Shown in pieces: positions 16,231 through 26,358 of a stretch of 64,000 nucleotides of DNA (position 1 is its first letter; the number at the start of each line of letters is the position of its first letter). The translations under genes were made by a program, and so were the position numbers. Source of the DNA: Halobacterium litoreum (GTDB taxonomy: Archaea; Halobacteriota; Halobacteria; Halobacteriales; Halobacteriaceae); the NCBI RefSeq assembly GCF_021233415.1, contig NZ_CP089466.1, positions 1,488,001-1,552,000 of the forward strand, read 5' to 3'. A model generated the notes under the pieces. That model saw only the letters and a program-made list of their open reading frames with translations. It was not told where the DNA came from and did no database searches.

Positions 16231-18257
16231 CACGTGAAGGCGAACGCTATCAGTGCGACCGTCGGGAGGACGACGGCGAACTTCACGCCCGAGAGCAGGT
16301 CGGCGTCCCGGATGTACCCCGCGATGAATCCGGAGATGACCCCCTGCATCGTGACGGCGTGGAAGAACATCGCGCCGAGTTCCTGCGTGTCGATGTTCCC
16401 GCCGAAGCTCAGTTCGTTGGCGCCCGCTTCGGCCGCCGCGCTCCCCGACCCGGCGGCGGACGTGGAGAGGCCGCTCATCGTCCCGAGGAACTTCACCTTC
16501 AGGATGACCATCACCGCGAGCAGCGTGAGGTACGTCATCACGATGATGACGACCTGCATCCGGGCGCGGGAGCGGCGCTCGCGCTCGATGTCGTCCTGGT
16601 TCTCGCTGGCCTGCGCGGCGGTCGTGAGGACGGCCGTGATGCGACTCGACGCCTCCTGTGCCTTCGCGACGAGTTTCACGGTGCGCGCGAGCCGCGGGAT
16701 GTGGTACTTGTTGTTGAACTCGACGAGCGCGCGCCGCAGGCTCGTGCCGTAGTTCACCTTCGCGTACATCACTTCGAACTCCTGGCCGAGTTTCCCGCTG
16801 GTGGTGTCAGAGACGGTCTTCACGGATTCGAGGAGCGTCATTCCGGTGTCGTTGGCCGACGAGAGTTTCCGGAGGTTGTCCGAGAGTTTGTCCGTGATGC
16901 GGCGCCGCGAGCGCACGTTCCACTCGCGGAACACCGCCAGCGGCACGCCGATGACGTACAGCGGGAGGTAGGCGTAGACGAACGTCCCCCAAATCGGGGA
17001 CGCTATCATGGCGTCCAGTGAGGTCGGCGCCACCCCGCCGAACACCGCGGACCCGACGGCGACGAGCGTCACGGGGACGGTGAACGCGAGCGTGAACAGG
17101 GGGTTGTCCCGGAAGAACCGCACCGGGTGCCGGACGACCTGAATCGTCTCGTAGTTGCCCTCGCGGCTCTTCACGCGGTCGAAGAGGCTGTAGTCGCCGA
17201 CGAAACGCTCGACGAGCCCCAAATCCAGCAGTCCGGGCTCGCGTCCGGCGTCGTCGCCGTCGCCGACCTCGAGGTAGCCGTCGCCGGGTTCGTCCTGTTT
17301 GACCGTGGAGACGAGCACGAGGAAGCCGACGCCGACCAGCGGCGTGAGCACGTAGACGGTGGCGTACAGCAGGAACATCTGGGCCTGCCCGAGCATGCTC
17401 ATGATGACGAGGATGATGATGAGGAGCAGCGGGAACAGCGACAGCGTCATGTACATCTCGCCGAACAGTTCGAGGGTCTCCAGCGTGAGTTCCTGTTGCT
17501 GTTTGGCGGTGCGCATGTGTTTGTCCTTCTTGTCCGCGAGGAACTCCGTCATGTCACCCCCGGAGTTGATGATGGAGAGCATGTCCGTCAGAAACTGGCT
17601 GAGTTCGTCACTCGGCGTCTCCATCGAGCGGTTCCGCACCGCCGTCCGGTAGTCCGTGTCGAAGTACTCCGTCTCCTGGACGATGCTCCGGAACTCCATG
17701 GCGACCTCGCCGTAGGTGTCGTCGGCCTTCGCCATCGCCTCCAGAATCTCCAGTTGGTTCATGCCGCCGATGGACAGCGCGTACATGAACGAGACCGAGT
17801 CCGCGAGGAGCATGTTTATCTCGCGCTCTCTGGAGTTCGAGCGCATGTAGGGGACGGCGAGCAGCGTGCCGAACCCGAGCGTGAACCCCAAGAACCCGAA
17901 CACGAGGCCGGTGACGACGACGAGCGCGGGCACCTTCAGCGCGTTCACGATGGCGAGCAGCGTCGGGTTCGGCACCGGGACGCCGATGATGACGTCGGTG
18001 GCGACGACGCCCGTGTAGAACAACACGTACCCGAGGCCGAGGCCGACCAACCAAAGCAGCGCGCCGACGAGGACGCCGACGCCGATGGCGCGCGAGACGA
18101 ATAACTCGACGGGGTCGTCCATGCGGGCTTCCGCGAGTTTCGTCTCGACGTCCGCGACGAAGTCGCTGCGCTCGTCGAACGCCCACTGGTAGACCGGGTA
18201 AAAGCGGTCCGCGAGGACGTCCGCGCCCTCCCCGAAACTACGGGACTCGGTGCTCAT
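16230..18257 (-). CDS. Type II secretion system F family (TadC-like) pilus platform protein
   Basis: A 675-residue polytopic membrane protein with two T2SSF domains (about 145-290 and 460-600) and membrane helices near 60-80, 100-140, 280-330, 375-425, 570-590 and 655-675. The MLLADSVSFMYALSIGGMNQLEILE and LSSANDTGMTLLESVKTV segments mark the two domains. It is the second TadC-like protein in this window and shares only general architecture with 196-2307. Its start overlaps the ATPase stop (ATGA) and its stop overlaps the first small pilin-like gene, which shows a compact operon. Confidence 0.9.
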   Translation of the reverse strand: MSTESRSFGEGADVLADRFYPVYQWAFDERSDFVADVETKLAEARMDDPVELFVSRAIGVGVLVGALLWLVGLGLGYVLFYTGVVATDVIIGVPVPNPTLLAIVNALKVPALVVVTGLVFGFLGFTLGFGTLLAVPYMRSNSREREINMLLADSVSFMYALSIGGMNQLEILEAMAKADDTYGEVAMEFRSIVQETEYFDTDYRTAVRNRSMETPSDELSQFLTDMLSIINSGGDMTEFLADKKDKHMRTAKQQQELTLETLELFGEMYMTLSLFPLLLIIILVIMSMLGQAQMFLLYATVYVLTPLVGVGFLVLVSTVKQDEPGDGYLEVGDGDDAGREPGLLDLGLVERFVGDYSLFDRVKSREGNYETIQVVRHPVRFFRDNPLFTLAFTVPVTLVAVGSAVFGGVAPTSLDAMIASPIWGTFVYAYLPLYVIGVPLAVFREWNVRSRRRITDKLSDNLRKLSSANDTGMTLLESVKTVSDTTSGKLGQEFEVMYAKVNYGTSLRRALVEFNNKYHIPRLARTVKLVAKAQEASSRITAVLTTAAQASENQDDIERERRSRARMQVVIIVMTYLTLLAVMVILKVKFLGTMSGLSTSAAGSGSAAAEAGANELSFGGNIDTQELGAMFFHAVTMQGVISGFIAGYIRDADLLSGVKFAVVLPTVALIAFAFT

Positions 18258-21175
18258 TCCGCATCGTCCTCCGACGGTGCGTCGTCGCCGAGGACGCCGT
18301 CGTCCGCGAGCGCCGTGCCGCCGTCGGCGGCCTCGTCGGCGCCGTCAGCGTCGAACTCGTCGAAGCCGTCGCCGTGAGCGACGCGCTCTATCGCGGACTC
18401 GAGGTCGCCGTCGCTCGTGCGCTCGGCGACCACGTCGTCGGCGGGGTCGGTCGTGAGCGCGGACGCCAGCGAGTCCGGCGTCTCGCCCTCGAACTCGGCG
18501 AGCACGCCGCCGTCCTCGCGGGCGGTTTCGAGGATGCCCTCGGCCTCTTCGAGGACGCCCTCCGAGGGGTCGGGGCGGGGCACCATCTCCTCCTTCTCGG
18601 GGTCCACGTCGATGAGCACGCTCTCCATCCCGCGGAGGTCCTCGAGGGCCTCCTGGAGTTGGTCGTTCGCGACGAGCGTCAGGATGGTGTCGGGGTCGTT
18701 GATGTACGCCTGGGCTGTCGCCGCGACCTGCGCGTACTCGTTGAGGCCCTCGACGATGAGGTACGCGAGCAGCACGCGGCGCTCGTCGAGTTGGCGTTCG
18801 AGTTCGCGGTGGGTCCACCCGCGGTCGAACCGAATCTCGTCGAGCGTCGAGGAGTCCGCGGTCTGCCGGTAGGAGTCGTCCTCGGGCTCCCACTGGAACA
18901 CGTCGTTGACGTTAATCTCGTCGTTCTCGGCGTCGTAGCGGTTGATTTCCGTGATGGAGCGGTTGCGCCGAACCTTCTGTCCCCGGACTCGCGTCTGGGA
19001 CTGCACGCTCACGAGGTCGAGCGCCGTGAACAGCGTCTTCGAGACGTTGATGGGTTCGGTGGTGAACCGCTTGAGCACCTCGCCGACGTTGTCCGCGTGG
19101 AACGTCGTGTACGTCGTGTGGCCCGTCGACATCACCTGGAACAGCGTCCGGCCCTCCTCGCCGCGCACCTCGCCCATCACGATGTAGTCGGGGCGCTGGC
19201 GGAGCGCGGCCTCCAGCAGGTCGAACTCGTCGATGTCGCCGGACTCGTCCTCGCCGAAACTCGGCCGGGTGACGCTGGCGATCCAGTTGCGCTGCGGGAG
19301 TTCGACCTCGCGGGTGTCCTCGATGGAGACGATTTTCGTGTTGCTCGGGATGAAAAGCGAGACTGCGTTCAGGCTCGTCGTCTTCCCAGAGGCGGTGCCG
19401 CCCGCGAACACGATGCTCTTGTGGGACTCGATGGCGAGCCAGAGGAACGCCATCTCGTCCAGCGAGAACGTCTGCCAGTTCACGAGGTCGACCGGCGTGA
19501 ACGGCACGTCCTTGAACTGGCGGATGGTGTAGTTCGTGCCGTGGTCCGAGACCTCCTGCCCGAGCGTGAGTTGGGCGCGCGAGCCGTCCGGGAGCGTCGC
19601 GTCGACCTGCGGCTGGCGCTTCGAGATGCCCTTCCCGGAGCGCTGGGCGAGTTTCACGACGAAGTCGTCGAGGCTCTCGCGGCCGTGCTGGACGTTCGTG
19701 ATGAGGTTCTCGTAGTCGGTGTGGTAGACGAACACCGGCGAGTCGTAGCCGTCACAGGAGACGTCCTCGACGTTGATGTCGTGTTTCACGCCGTCGATGC
19801 GCTCGTAGCCGACGAAGTCTCGCTGGAGCGTGTACAGCAGCGTCTCGACCTGGTACTCGGTGAGCGTGTCCGGGTCCTCGTCGAGTACGGCGGGTTCGGG
19901 GCGCGCGGCGAGGCCTTCGAGTCGGTCGCCGTCTGACGCCGCTTCCTCGGGCGGGTCGCGGCCGCCGAGCGCCACCAGCACGCGGTCCAAAAGCGACTGC
20001 TCGGTCGCCGTCGGGTCGTCGAAGAGGTCGTAGCGGTCGAGCAGTTTCCGGGTCTCGCGTTCGATGACCTGCCGGCGCTGTGGCTGGTCGGCGGCCGCCG
20101 CCACGTCGTCGCTCGCGTACTTGATTGCGGTGCGGAGTTTCCCCGTGAGGAACTCCTGTAAGTCCCGCTCGATGGGGTTGCGGTACGGCTCCACGAGGTA
20201 GTACTTCTTCTCGTTCTCGCGGTCGGAGTGGAAGATGACGACGAACGCGTAGGGCTTGTTCACCCAGTAGCGCTCGACCTCCCGGAAGTGGGCTTTCTTC
20301 GGTATCGGCACCGCTTTCTCCAGGTCGTAGCGGTTGGCGAGCGTGGTGCGGCCGTCCACCGTCGAGAAGAACGCGTCCTCGTCGACGTCCTCGCGCACGT
20401 CGACCGTGCGCTCGTCAACCAGTTCGCGCGTCTCGGTGGCGGCGTCCTCCTTCAGCGACAGCCACCCGGCCGCGTCGTCGGGGTCGAATCCGAGGTACTT
20501 CGCGGGGTCGAACGGGATTACCTCGCCGTCGTCGTCGCGGGGATGCGTCCAGTCGTTCTCGCCGACGTAGTAATGTTCGCGCTTGAAGTGCTCCCAGAGC
20601 CACTCGTCTTTGACGACGGGCGTCGTCGCGGGGTCGGTGAACGCGTCGAAGTAGGCGTGGAGGTCGCTCGCGCGCTCGACGGCGTCGCCCACGACGTCGT
20701 GTCGTGCTTCCGGTTCGAACCCGAGGTCGTCGGCCGGGTCGGCGTCGACGGCGTCCCAGTCCGGCTGTGGCGGGTCGGCGTCGAGTTCGTCCCACGCCGG
20801 GTACGGCGGCGTGACTTCGACGCGCTCGTCGTCGGCGGCCTCGGCTTCGCGTTTCGCTTCCTCGCGGCGGGCGCGCTCGCGGTTCTCCTGTACGCGCTCG
20901 GCCGCGCCGTCGGGGCCGTACTCGTCGAGGTAGTCCACCCACGTGTACTCGCCGACGCCCGGCGAGTCGTCCGTCGGGCCGTCGTCGACGCGCCGGACCG
21001 CGGGTTCGAGGTCGCCGGCCAGCGGCGCGCGCGCGTCGACCGCGTCGCTGTCGACGTCGCCTACCGTCACCCCGTCGTCGGGCGTCGCCGGGTCTGTCGG
21101 GGGTTCGCCGGCGTCTGTGTCGTCACTGCCGCCGGCGACGGGTTCCCCGTCCGCCTCGGCGTCGTCCCCTGCCAT
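18254..21175 (-). CDS. Type II/IV secretion system ATPase (GspE/TadA-like) with long acidic tails
   Basis: At 973 residues it is much longer than a typical archaeal secretion ATPase. About 110 acidic N-terminal residues and about 110 acidic C-terminal residues flank the core. The Walker A (FAGGTASGKTTSLN) is near residue 595, followed by the Asp box (SIEDTREVELPQRNW), the Walker B (DYIVMGEVRGEE, near 668) and the His box (STGHTTYTTFHADN). It would power assembly of the pilus encoded downstream. It is first in the minus-strand operon. The 80-bp gap to the ABC transporter permease stop (21256) holds its promoter. The long tails may be adaptation to high salt or partner-binding segments. Confidence 0.9.
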   Translation of the reverse strand: MAGDDAEADGEPVAGGSDDTDAGEPPTDPATPDDGVTVGDVDSDAVDARAPLAGDLEPAVRRVDDGPTDDSPGVGEYTWVDYLDEYGPDGAAERVQENRERARREEAKREAEAADDERVEVTPPYPAWDELDADPPQPDWDAVDADPADDLGFEPEARHDVVGDAVERASDLHAYFDAFTDPATTPVVKDEWLWEHFKREHYYVGENDWTHPRDDDGEVIPFDPAKYLGFDPDDAAGWLSLKEDAATETRELVDERTVDVREDVDEDAFFSTVDGRTTLANRYDLEKAVPIPKKAHFREVERYWVNKPYAFVVIFHSDRENEKKYYLVEPYRNPIERDLQEFLTGKLRTAIKYASDDVAAAADQPQRRQVIERETRKLLDRYDLFDDPTATEQSLLDRVLVALGGRDPPEEAASDGDRLEGLAARPEPAVLDEDPDTLTEYQVETLLYTLQRDFVGYERIDGVKHDINVEDVSCDGYDSPVFVYHTDYENLITNVQHGRESLDDFVVKLAQRSGKGISKRQPQVDATLPDGSRAQLTLGQEVSDHGTNYTIRQFKDVPFTPVDLVNWQTFSLDEMAFLWLAIESHKSIVFAGGTASGKTTSLNAVSLFIPSNTKIVSIEDTREVELPQRNWIASVTRPSFGEDESGDIDEFDLLEAALRQRPDYIVMGEVRGEEGRTLFQVMSTGHTTYTTFHADNVGEVLKRFTTEPINVSKTLFTALDLVSVQSQTRVRGQKVRRNRSITEINRYDAENDEINVNDVFQWEPEDDSYRQTADSSTLDEIRFDRGWTHRELERQLDERRVLLAYLIVEGLNEYAQVAATAQAYINDPDTILTLVANDQLQEALEDLRGMESVLIDVDPEKEEMVPRPDPSEGVLEEAEGILETAREDGGVLAEFEGETPDSLASALTTDPADDVVAERTSDGDLESAIERVAHGDGFDEFDADGADEAADGGTALADDGVLGDDAPSEDDAE

Positions 21176-21255
21176 TGCCGGGTACTGTCCCTACACCGTG
21201 AAAAACCCTTGCGACAACGTGCCATGATGTTGCACGATTGATGTGCGCGCCGAAG

Positions 21256-22493
21256 TCACTCGTACCGGAGCGCGTCGATGGGGTCGGTGCGCGCGGCGTC
21301 CCACGCGGGGTAGAGGCCGGCGACGACGCCGACGAGCAGGCCGACGGCGACGGCGATGGCCGCCCACTCGACGGGGAACGTCATCGGCAGGCCGACGTAC
21401 CGGGTCGCCGCGAACGCACCGAGCAGTCCGAGCACGACGCCGAGGACGGCACCGAGGACGCCCAACACGACGGCTTCGGCGAGGAACAGTTGGAGGACGT
21501 CGCGGTTCTGCGCGCCGACGGCTTTCATGATGCCGATTTCGCGGGTGCGTTCGGTGACGGAGACGAGCATGATGTTCGCGATGCCGATAGAGCCCACCAC
21601 GAGGGAGATGACCGCGACGCCCGTGACGAACGCGGTGAACGTGTCGAGCAGGCTCCGAATCTGGTTCACGAGGTCCTGGGCGGTCTGCGCGCGGAACTCG
21701 TAGGTCGCGGGCTTGAGGCTGCTCGCGTCGGAGTCGCCGTCGAGGTAGGCGAGGACGCGCTCGCGGGTCGGGTCGACGGACTGGAAGTCCTCTGCGACGA
21801 CCGTGAGCGTCGGGTAGACGCGCTGGGGGACGCCCTGCGTCGGACTCTCCAGTCGCGTGTCGTAGAACGGGTCGGTCGGCACGTACACCTGTGGAACGGC
21901 GAACCCGGCGAACGGCCCGGCGTCCGCCGAGAGAATCCCCGAGACGGTCGCGTTCACGCGCGAGCCGTCCGGCCGGACGACGACGACGCTGTCGCCGACG
22001 GAGACGTTCGCGTCGAAGAGGTCGACCGCCGGTTCGTTCAACACGACCTCGGGAGCGCCCTGCGCGTAGGGGCCGCCCGCGACGAACTCCTGTGGCGCGC
22101 CGTACTCGAAGAACGCGGGCGTGCTGGCGGTGAGGCGGTTGTACGCGAGCGTCTGCCCGCCGACCGACAGCCCCGCGACCGGCACGTCGCCCGAGGGCAC
22201 GACGGCGTTCACCCCCGTCAGGTTCCGAATCTCGCTCACGTCGTGTTCGGTGAACACAGCCTGCCGGGGACCGGGCGGGCCGGGCTGGGCGTCGGCGGGC
22301 GCGGCGCTCACGGACATCGACGGCGACTGGCCGCCCGCGACCTCGCCGAGCACGTCTGCCTGCAGGCTCGCGCCGAGCGTGACGAACGTGATGACGGCGG
22401 CGACGCCGATAGCGACGCCGAGCGTCGTCAGCACCGACCGGAGGCGGTGCCCGCGGATGGCGCGTACGCTCATTCGCAGGCTCTCGACCGGGT

Positions 22494-22497
<4 letters not shown>
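21256..22497 (-). CDS. MacB-like ABC transporter permease
   Basis: A 413-residue permease. A first helix follows [23 protein letters not shown] (outline, residues 18-42), then a large extracellular MacB-type domain (about 45-285), then three C-terminal FtsX helices (about 290-320, 340-370, 380-400) with [22 protein letters not shown]. Such permeases act with an ATPase in lipoprotein handling, peptide export or envelope stress rather than in bulk import. It overlaps the ATPase gene by 4 bp, and DALRYE is the usual family C-terminus. Confidence 0.88.
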
Positions 22498-23222
<725 letters not shown>

Positions 23223-23307
23223 CGCCGCCCCCGGCGGTCGGCGCGCTGGCTCGCGGACATGTCAGGACAGACGCGCTCCAGCGAGGTAACGTTGCGGGGC
23301 GGTCGGC

Positions 23308-23874
23308 CTACTGGTACTCCTCGACGACCGTCACGTCGCCGTCCTCGACCTCGATGTCGACGAGCGGCGTGACCTCGTGGGGTGAGTCGGCCATCGCGGA
23401 GTCCGACCCGACCTTCCGGATGACGACGACGGTGTCCGCGATTTCGGCGCCGATGTCGTCCAGCGAGTCGGTGAGCGCGCGGAGCGTCCCGCCCGTCGAG
23501 AGCAGGTCGTCGAGGACGAGCACGCGGTCGCCCTCGTCGACGTCGTTGATGTACATCTCGCTCTCGGAGTAGCCGGTCTCCTGGTGGAGGGACACCTCGC
23601 CGGGGAGGCCGTACTCGCGCTTGCGGACGACGGTCAGCGGGATGTCGGTCTGGAGGCTGACCGCGGTGGCGATGTGGATACCCATCGCTTCCGGGGTGAC
23701 GATTTTGTCGACGCCTTCGAGGTCGGCGACGCGCGTGACGCCGACGACGACCTCGCGGAGGAGCGCGGGTTCGAGCATCGGGACGCCGTTGCTGATGGGG
23801 AGCACGACGTACTCGTAGCCGCCGTCTTTCTCGATGACGGGCGCTTCGTCGAAGGACTCGCGGAGTAACTCCAT
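23308..23874 (-). CDS. hpt: Hypoxanthine/guanine phosphoribosyltransferase
   Basis: A 188-residue purine salvage enzyme of the archaeal HGPRTase group. The PRPP-binding loop [14 protein letters not shown] is near residue 115, with [17 protein letters not shown] upstream and the hood-region [18 protein letters not shown]. It converts hypoxanthine or guanine plus PRPP to IMP or GMP in the cytoplasm. It stands alone; 85 bp separate it from the ABC transporter genes on the same strand. Confidence 0.88.
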   Translation of the reverse strand: MELLRESFDEAPVIEKDGGYEYVVLPISNGVPMLEPALLREVVVGVTRVADLEGVDKIVTPEAMGIHIATAVSLQTDIPLTVVRKREYGLPGEVSLHQETGYSESEMYINDVDEGDRVLVLDDLLSTGGTLRALTDSLDDIGAEIADTVVVIRKVGSDSAMADSPHEVTPLVDIEVEDGDVTVVEEYQ

Positions 23875-23939
23875 ACGCAGTGTTCAAGAACGACGACTAA
23901 AGACTGCCGGAACCAGATTCGCTGGGCACGTTCGTGGTG

Positions 23940-24989
23940 TCAGAACGTCGCGCCGTCGAACCCGAAGAAGGCCGTCTCGTACCCCTCGTGGCGCGACAGT
24001 TGGGTCGGCGACGTGACGCCCACCTGCAGGTCGTCGCCCTCGCTCACGCCCGAGACGGCGGCCGCGTAGTGGTAGCCGAGTTCGGGGTCGAGCGTCGGCA
24101 CGAGCGGCACCGACTCGCCGGAGTCGCCGACAGTCACGTCGAGCGTCGACGCGGCCAGTGGGAAGCGATTGTAGGCCGAGCGCAGGGACGCCGCGACGTA
24201 CGTCTCGTCGCTCCCCGTGGCGAGGTTCCCGCGCGATTCGGCGGTGCCGACGACGAGTTCAGCGCCCGCACCCGACTCGGTGCCGCGCACGTCGACCGGG
24301 AGCGAGTCCGCGGGCGGCGACTGCCCCATCGACACGAACCCCATCCCCATCGGGTCGACCGTTCCGGGAGTGCCCTCGCGGTCGGCGGCGATGTCCGTGA
24401 ACGCGAGGTCGTCGAGCGCGGCCGACTCGAAGGTGAACGAGAAGGAGAACGGAATCGGGCCGTCCGGCGCCTCGACGCCGTCCGTCCGCCGGGTGCCGCC
24501 GGGCGCCACGCTGACCGTCGCCTCGTAGTCGCCGTCCGGGCCGAGTTCGACGTTGTCGCCGTAGTGGACGCCCATCCGCTGGGAGAGCATCTGCCACGGG
24601 CTGAGCGTGCTCGTCTCGCCGTCCGGGTCGGTGAGTTCGACCCGCGGGCTGGCGGCGGGGAGCGCGACGCCCGCCTCGGCGTCCCAGACGGACACCATCA
24701 GGTGGACGTCCTCGGCGGATTCCGCGTTCACGCGCTCGGTCTCGGAGCCGCGAGTCAGCCAGAAGCGGTGCGGGAACGTGTACGTGAGCGCGGCGCGGTA
24801 CCGGCCGTTCGCGCCCTTCCCCGCCATCGTCATCCCCTCGTAGTGCGTCGGAACGTAGGGCTCGTCCGGGCGGTTCTCGGGGAGCGGCGGCTCCCGGTTG
24901 GCCTTCTGGGTCTCCAAGAGGCCGAAACAGCCCGCCGTCGCCGCGAGCCCCGACACGCCGGTCGCCGCGAGGAACGAGCGCCTACGCAT
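23940..24989 (-). CDS. P19-like (iron/copper-binding) Tat lipoprotein
   Basis: A 349-residue exported lipoprotein: RRRSFLAATGVSGLAATAGCFG gives a twin-arginine signal and lipobox (Cys near residue 21). The following region resembles the P19/Tp34 iron-transport fold: VPTHYEGMTMAGKG, YTFPHRFWLTRG, and repeated YEATVSVAPGG-type strands. Met and His residues in these blocks are plausible copper/iron ligands. It would sit outside the cell membrane, delivering Fe2+ or handling redox-active metal. It overlaps the DyP-like gene by 8 bp. The divergent membrane protein (26359) is the likely partner. Function is by family and context. Confidence 0.75.
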   Translation of the reverse strand: MRRRSFLAATGVSGLAATAGCFGLLETQKANREPPLPENRPDEPYVPTHYEGMTMAGKGANGRYRAALTYTFPHRFWLTRGSETERVNAESAEDVHLMVSVWDAEAGVALPAASPRVELTDPDGETSTLSPWQMLSQRMGVHYGDNVELGPDGDYEATVSVAPGGTRRTDGVEAPDGPIPFSFSFTFESAALDDLAFTDIAADREGTPGTVDPMGMGFVSMGQSPPADSLPVDVRGTESGAGAELVVGTAESRGNLATGSDETYVAASLRSAYNRFPLAASTLDVTVGDSGESVPLVPTLDPELGYHYAAAVSGVSEGDDLQVGVTSPTQLSRHEGYETAFFGFDGATF

Positions 24990-26256
24990 CGTTGCCCTCC
25001 GGCGTCGGGAGCGACCGACTGCTCCGGGGCGGCAGGAGGTAGTTCCCGCGCCGCGTCACCGACAGGTACTGCCGGATGCCGTTGTTCGTGCGCCGACCCA
25101 CCGCCGACTGCTGTGAGATGTCGTCTGCGTTCATGGCGTCTCTGGTGGCTTCGAAGTCAGCGATTTCGCGCTGGAGCGCGAGGAAGTGGACGCCCGCGCG
25201 TCCGCCGTCCGTCGAGTCGAAGTCCCGCCGCAGAATGACGGGGCGCCCGTCCTCGCGGACGGACTGGAGTTTCTGTCCGTGGCCGACGACGCCCTCCTCG
25301 CGGGCCGTCTCGGTCGGGTCGCCGCAGTCGTCTAACTGCGGGGTCGCGCCGAGGTTCTCGCCGGTGCCCTCCACGGCACCGGACTCGGCGTGCGCGGGAC
25401 AGAACATCTTCGCGACGCGCTCCTCGCGGCCGTCCTGCTCGTACCACTGCTGGAGGTTCAGGTCGATGTGGGAGACGTGCTGGGTGGTGCCGCCCGCGAA
25501 CGGCCCGGACTGAATCGTCACGCGGTCCTCGGTCGCCTGGCTCTTCTCGAAGTCCGACTTGAACCCCATGTAGAGGGGTGCGTCGTCGGGCACGGGTTCC
25601 GAGTCGGGGACGCCGCCGGTGTCCTGATTCTCCGCCGGCAGGCCCTCGCCGACGAAGCCGGTGCGGCGCTCGGTCACCGAGAACGCTTCGGTGAGCGCCG
25701 ACCGCATCGAATCGCCGTTGACGTCCTCGCGGTTCCCGCGCAGCCCCTCCTCGGCCTCGAGGACGACCTCGGCCCGGTCGCTCGCGAGGTGGACGAGGGC
25801 GTCCGAGTCGTCGAACGCGGGGGATTCGAGGTCCGAGAGCGCGCGCGGTTCGGGCAGGCCGACGCCCTCGGGCGACCCGCCGAGCGACTCGAAGTACGCC
25901 GGCGAGTAGCCGACGGTGAACAGCAGGCCCTCGTTCGACCACTCGTAGGCGGTCTCCAGCGACCGGAGCGAGGCCTCGACGGCGTCCCGGTCGTCGTCGG
26001 TCGGTTCGCTCCCGTCGAAGTCGAGGTGCAGGAGGACGTGGTGGCGCGGCGGGCGCACGTTCGCGTGGTCGTCGCGCGCCGAGTGTGCGTTCCACGCGTG
26101 CTGGCGGTCGGGGAGGGAAGCGGGGTCGTCGGTCCCTGTCGGAACCGGTTCCTCGCTCCCGCGGTCCATACACGCCGCGAGCGCGCTCGCGCCGCCGATG
26201 GCGACGGCCGACTTGAGGAACGCGCGACGCGGAACGCCGCGCTCGTCGGGGGACAT
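24982..26256 (-). CDS. DyP-type peroxidase-like Tat-exported protein (DUF7405-like)
   Basis: The 424 residues carry a Tat signal (RRAFLKSAVAIGGASALAAC, possibly a lipoprotein). The body resembles dye-decolorising peroxidases of the EfeB type: HVLLHLDFDGSEPT, FTVGYSPAYFES, DALVHLASDRAEVV and HIDLNLQQWYEQD. The usual GxxDG heme motif is not intact and reads GFKSD, so peroxidase activity is uncertain. A P19-like lipoprotein follows with an 8-bp overlap, echoing EfeOB-type iron systems. It is probably transcribed from the promoter region that contains the 42-bp dyad at 26287-26328. Confidence 0.75.
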   Translation of the reverse strand: MSPDERGVPRRAFLKSAVAIGGASALAACMDRGSEEPVPTGTDDPASLPDRQHAWNAHSARDDHANVRPPRHHVLLHLDFDGSEPTDDDRDAVEASLRSLETAYEWSNEGLLFTVGYSPAYFESLGGSPEGVGLPEPRALSDLESPAFDDSDALVHLASDRAEVVLEAEEGLRGNREDVNGDSMRSALTEAFSVTERRTGFVGEGLPAENQDTGGVPDSEPVPDDAPLYMGFKSDFEKSQATEDRVTIQSGPFAGGTTQHVSHIDLNLQQWYEQDGREERVAKMFCPAHAESGAVEGTGENLGATPQLDDCGDPTETAREEGVVGHGQKLQSVREDGRPVILRRDFDSTDGGRAGVHFLALQREIADFEATRDAMNADDISQQSAVGRRTNNGIRQYLSVTRRGNYLLPPRSSRSLPTPEGNDA

Positions 26257-26286
26257 AGTCGAGAGTTACGGACGCGACTGAAAAGG

Positions 26287-26328
26287 GATTCTGGTGCGGG
26301 CGTCGAATTCGACGCGCGAACCAGAATC
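26287..26328. promoter_or_regulatory. 42-bp dyad operator between divergent metal/redox genes
   Basis: The left arm GATTCTGGT (26287-26295) and right arm ACCAGAATC (26320-26328) are exact inverted repeats around the 14-bp palindrome CGTCGAATTCGACG (26301-26314). All elements share one centre between 26307 and 26308. The dyad lies between the DyP-like start (26256, minus) and the membrane-protein start (26359, plus), about where an operator controlling both promoters would be. The binding protein is unknown. Confidence 0.75.
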
Positions 26329-26358
26329 AGTTAAGGCACGGAATCGCTACGCCGGAGT

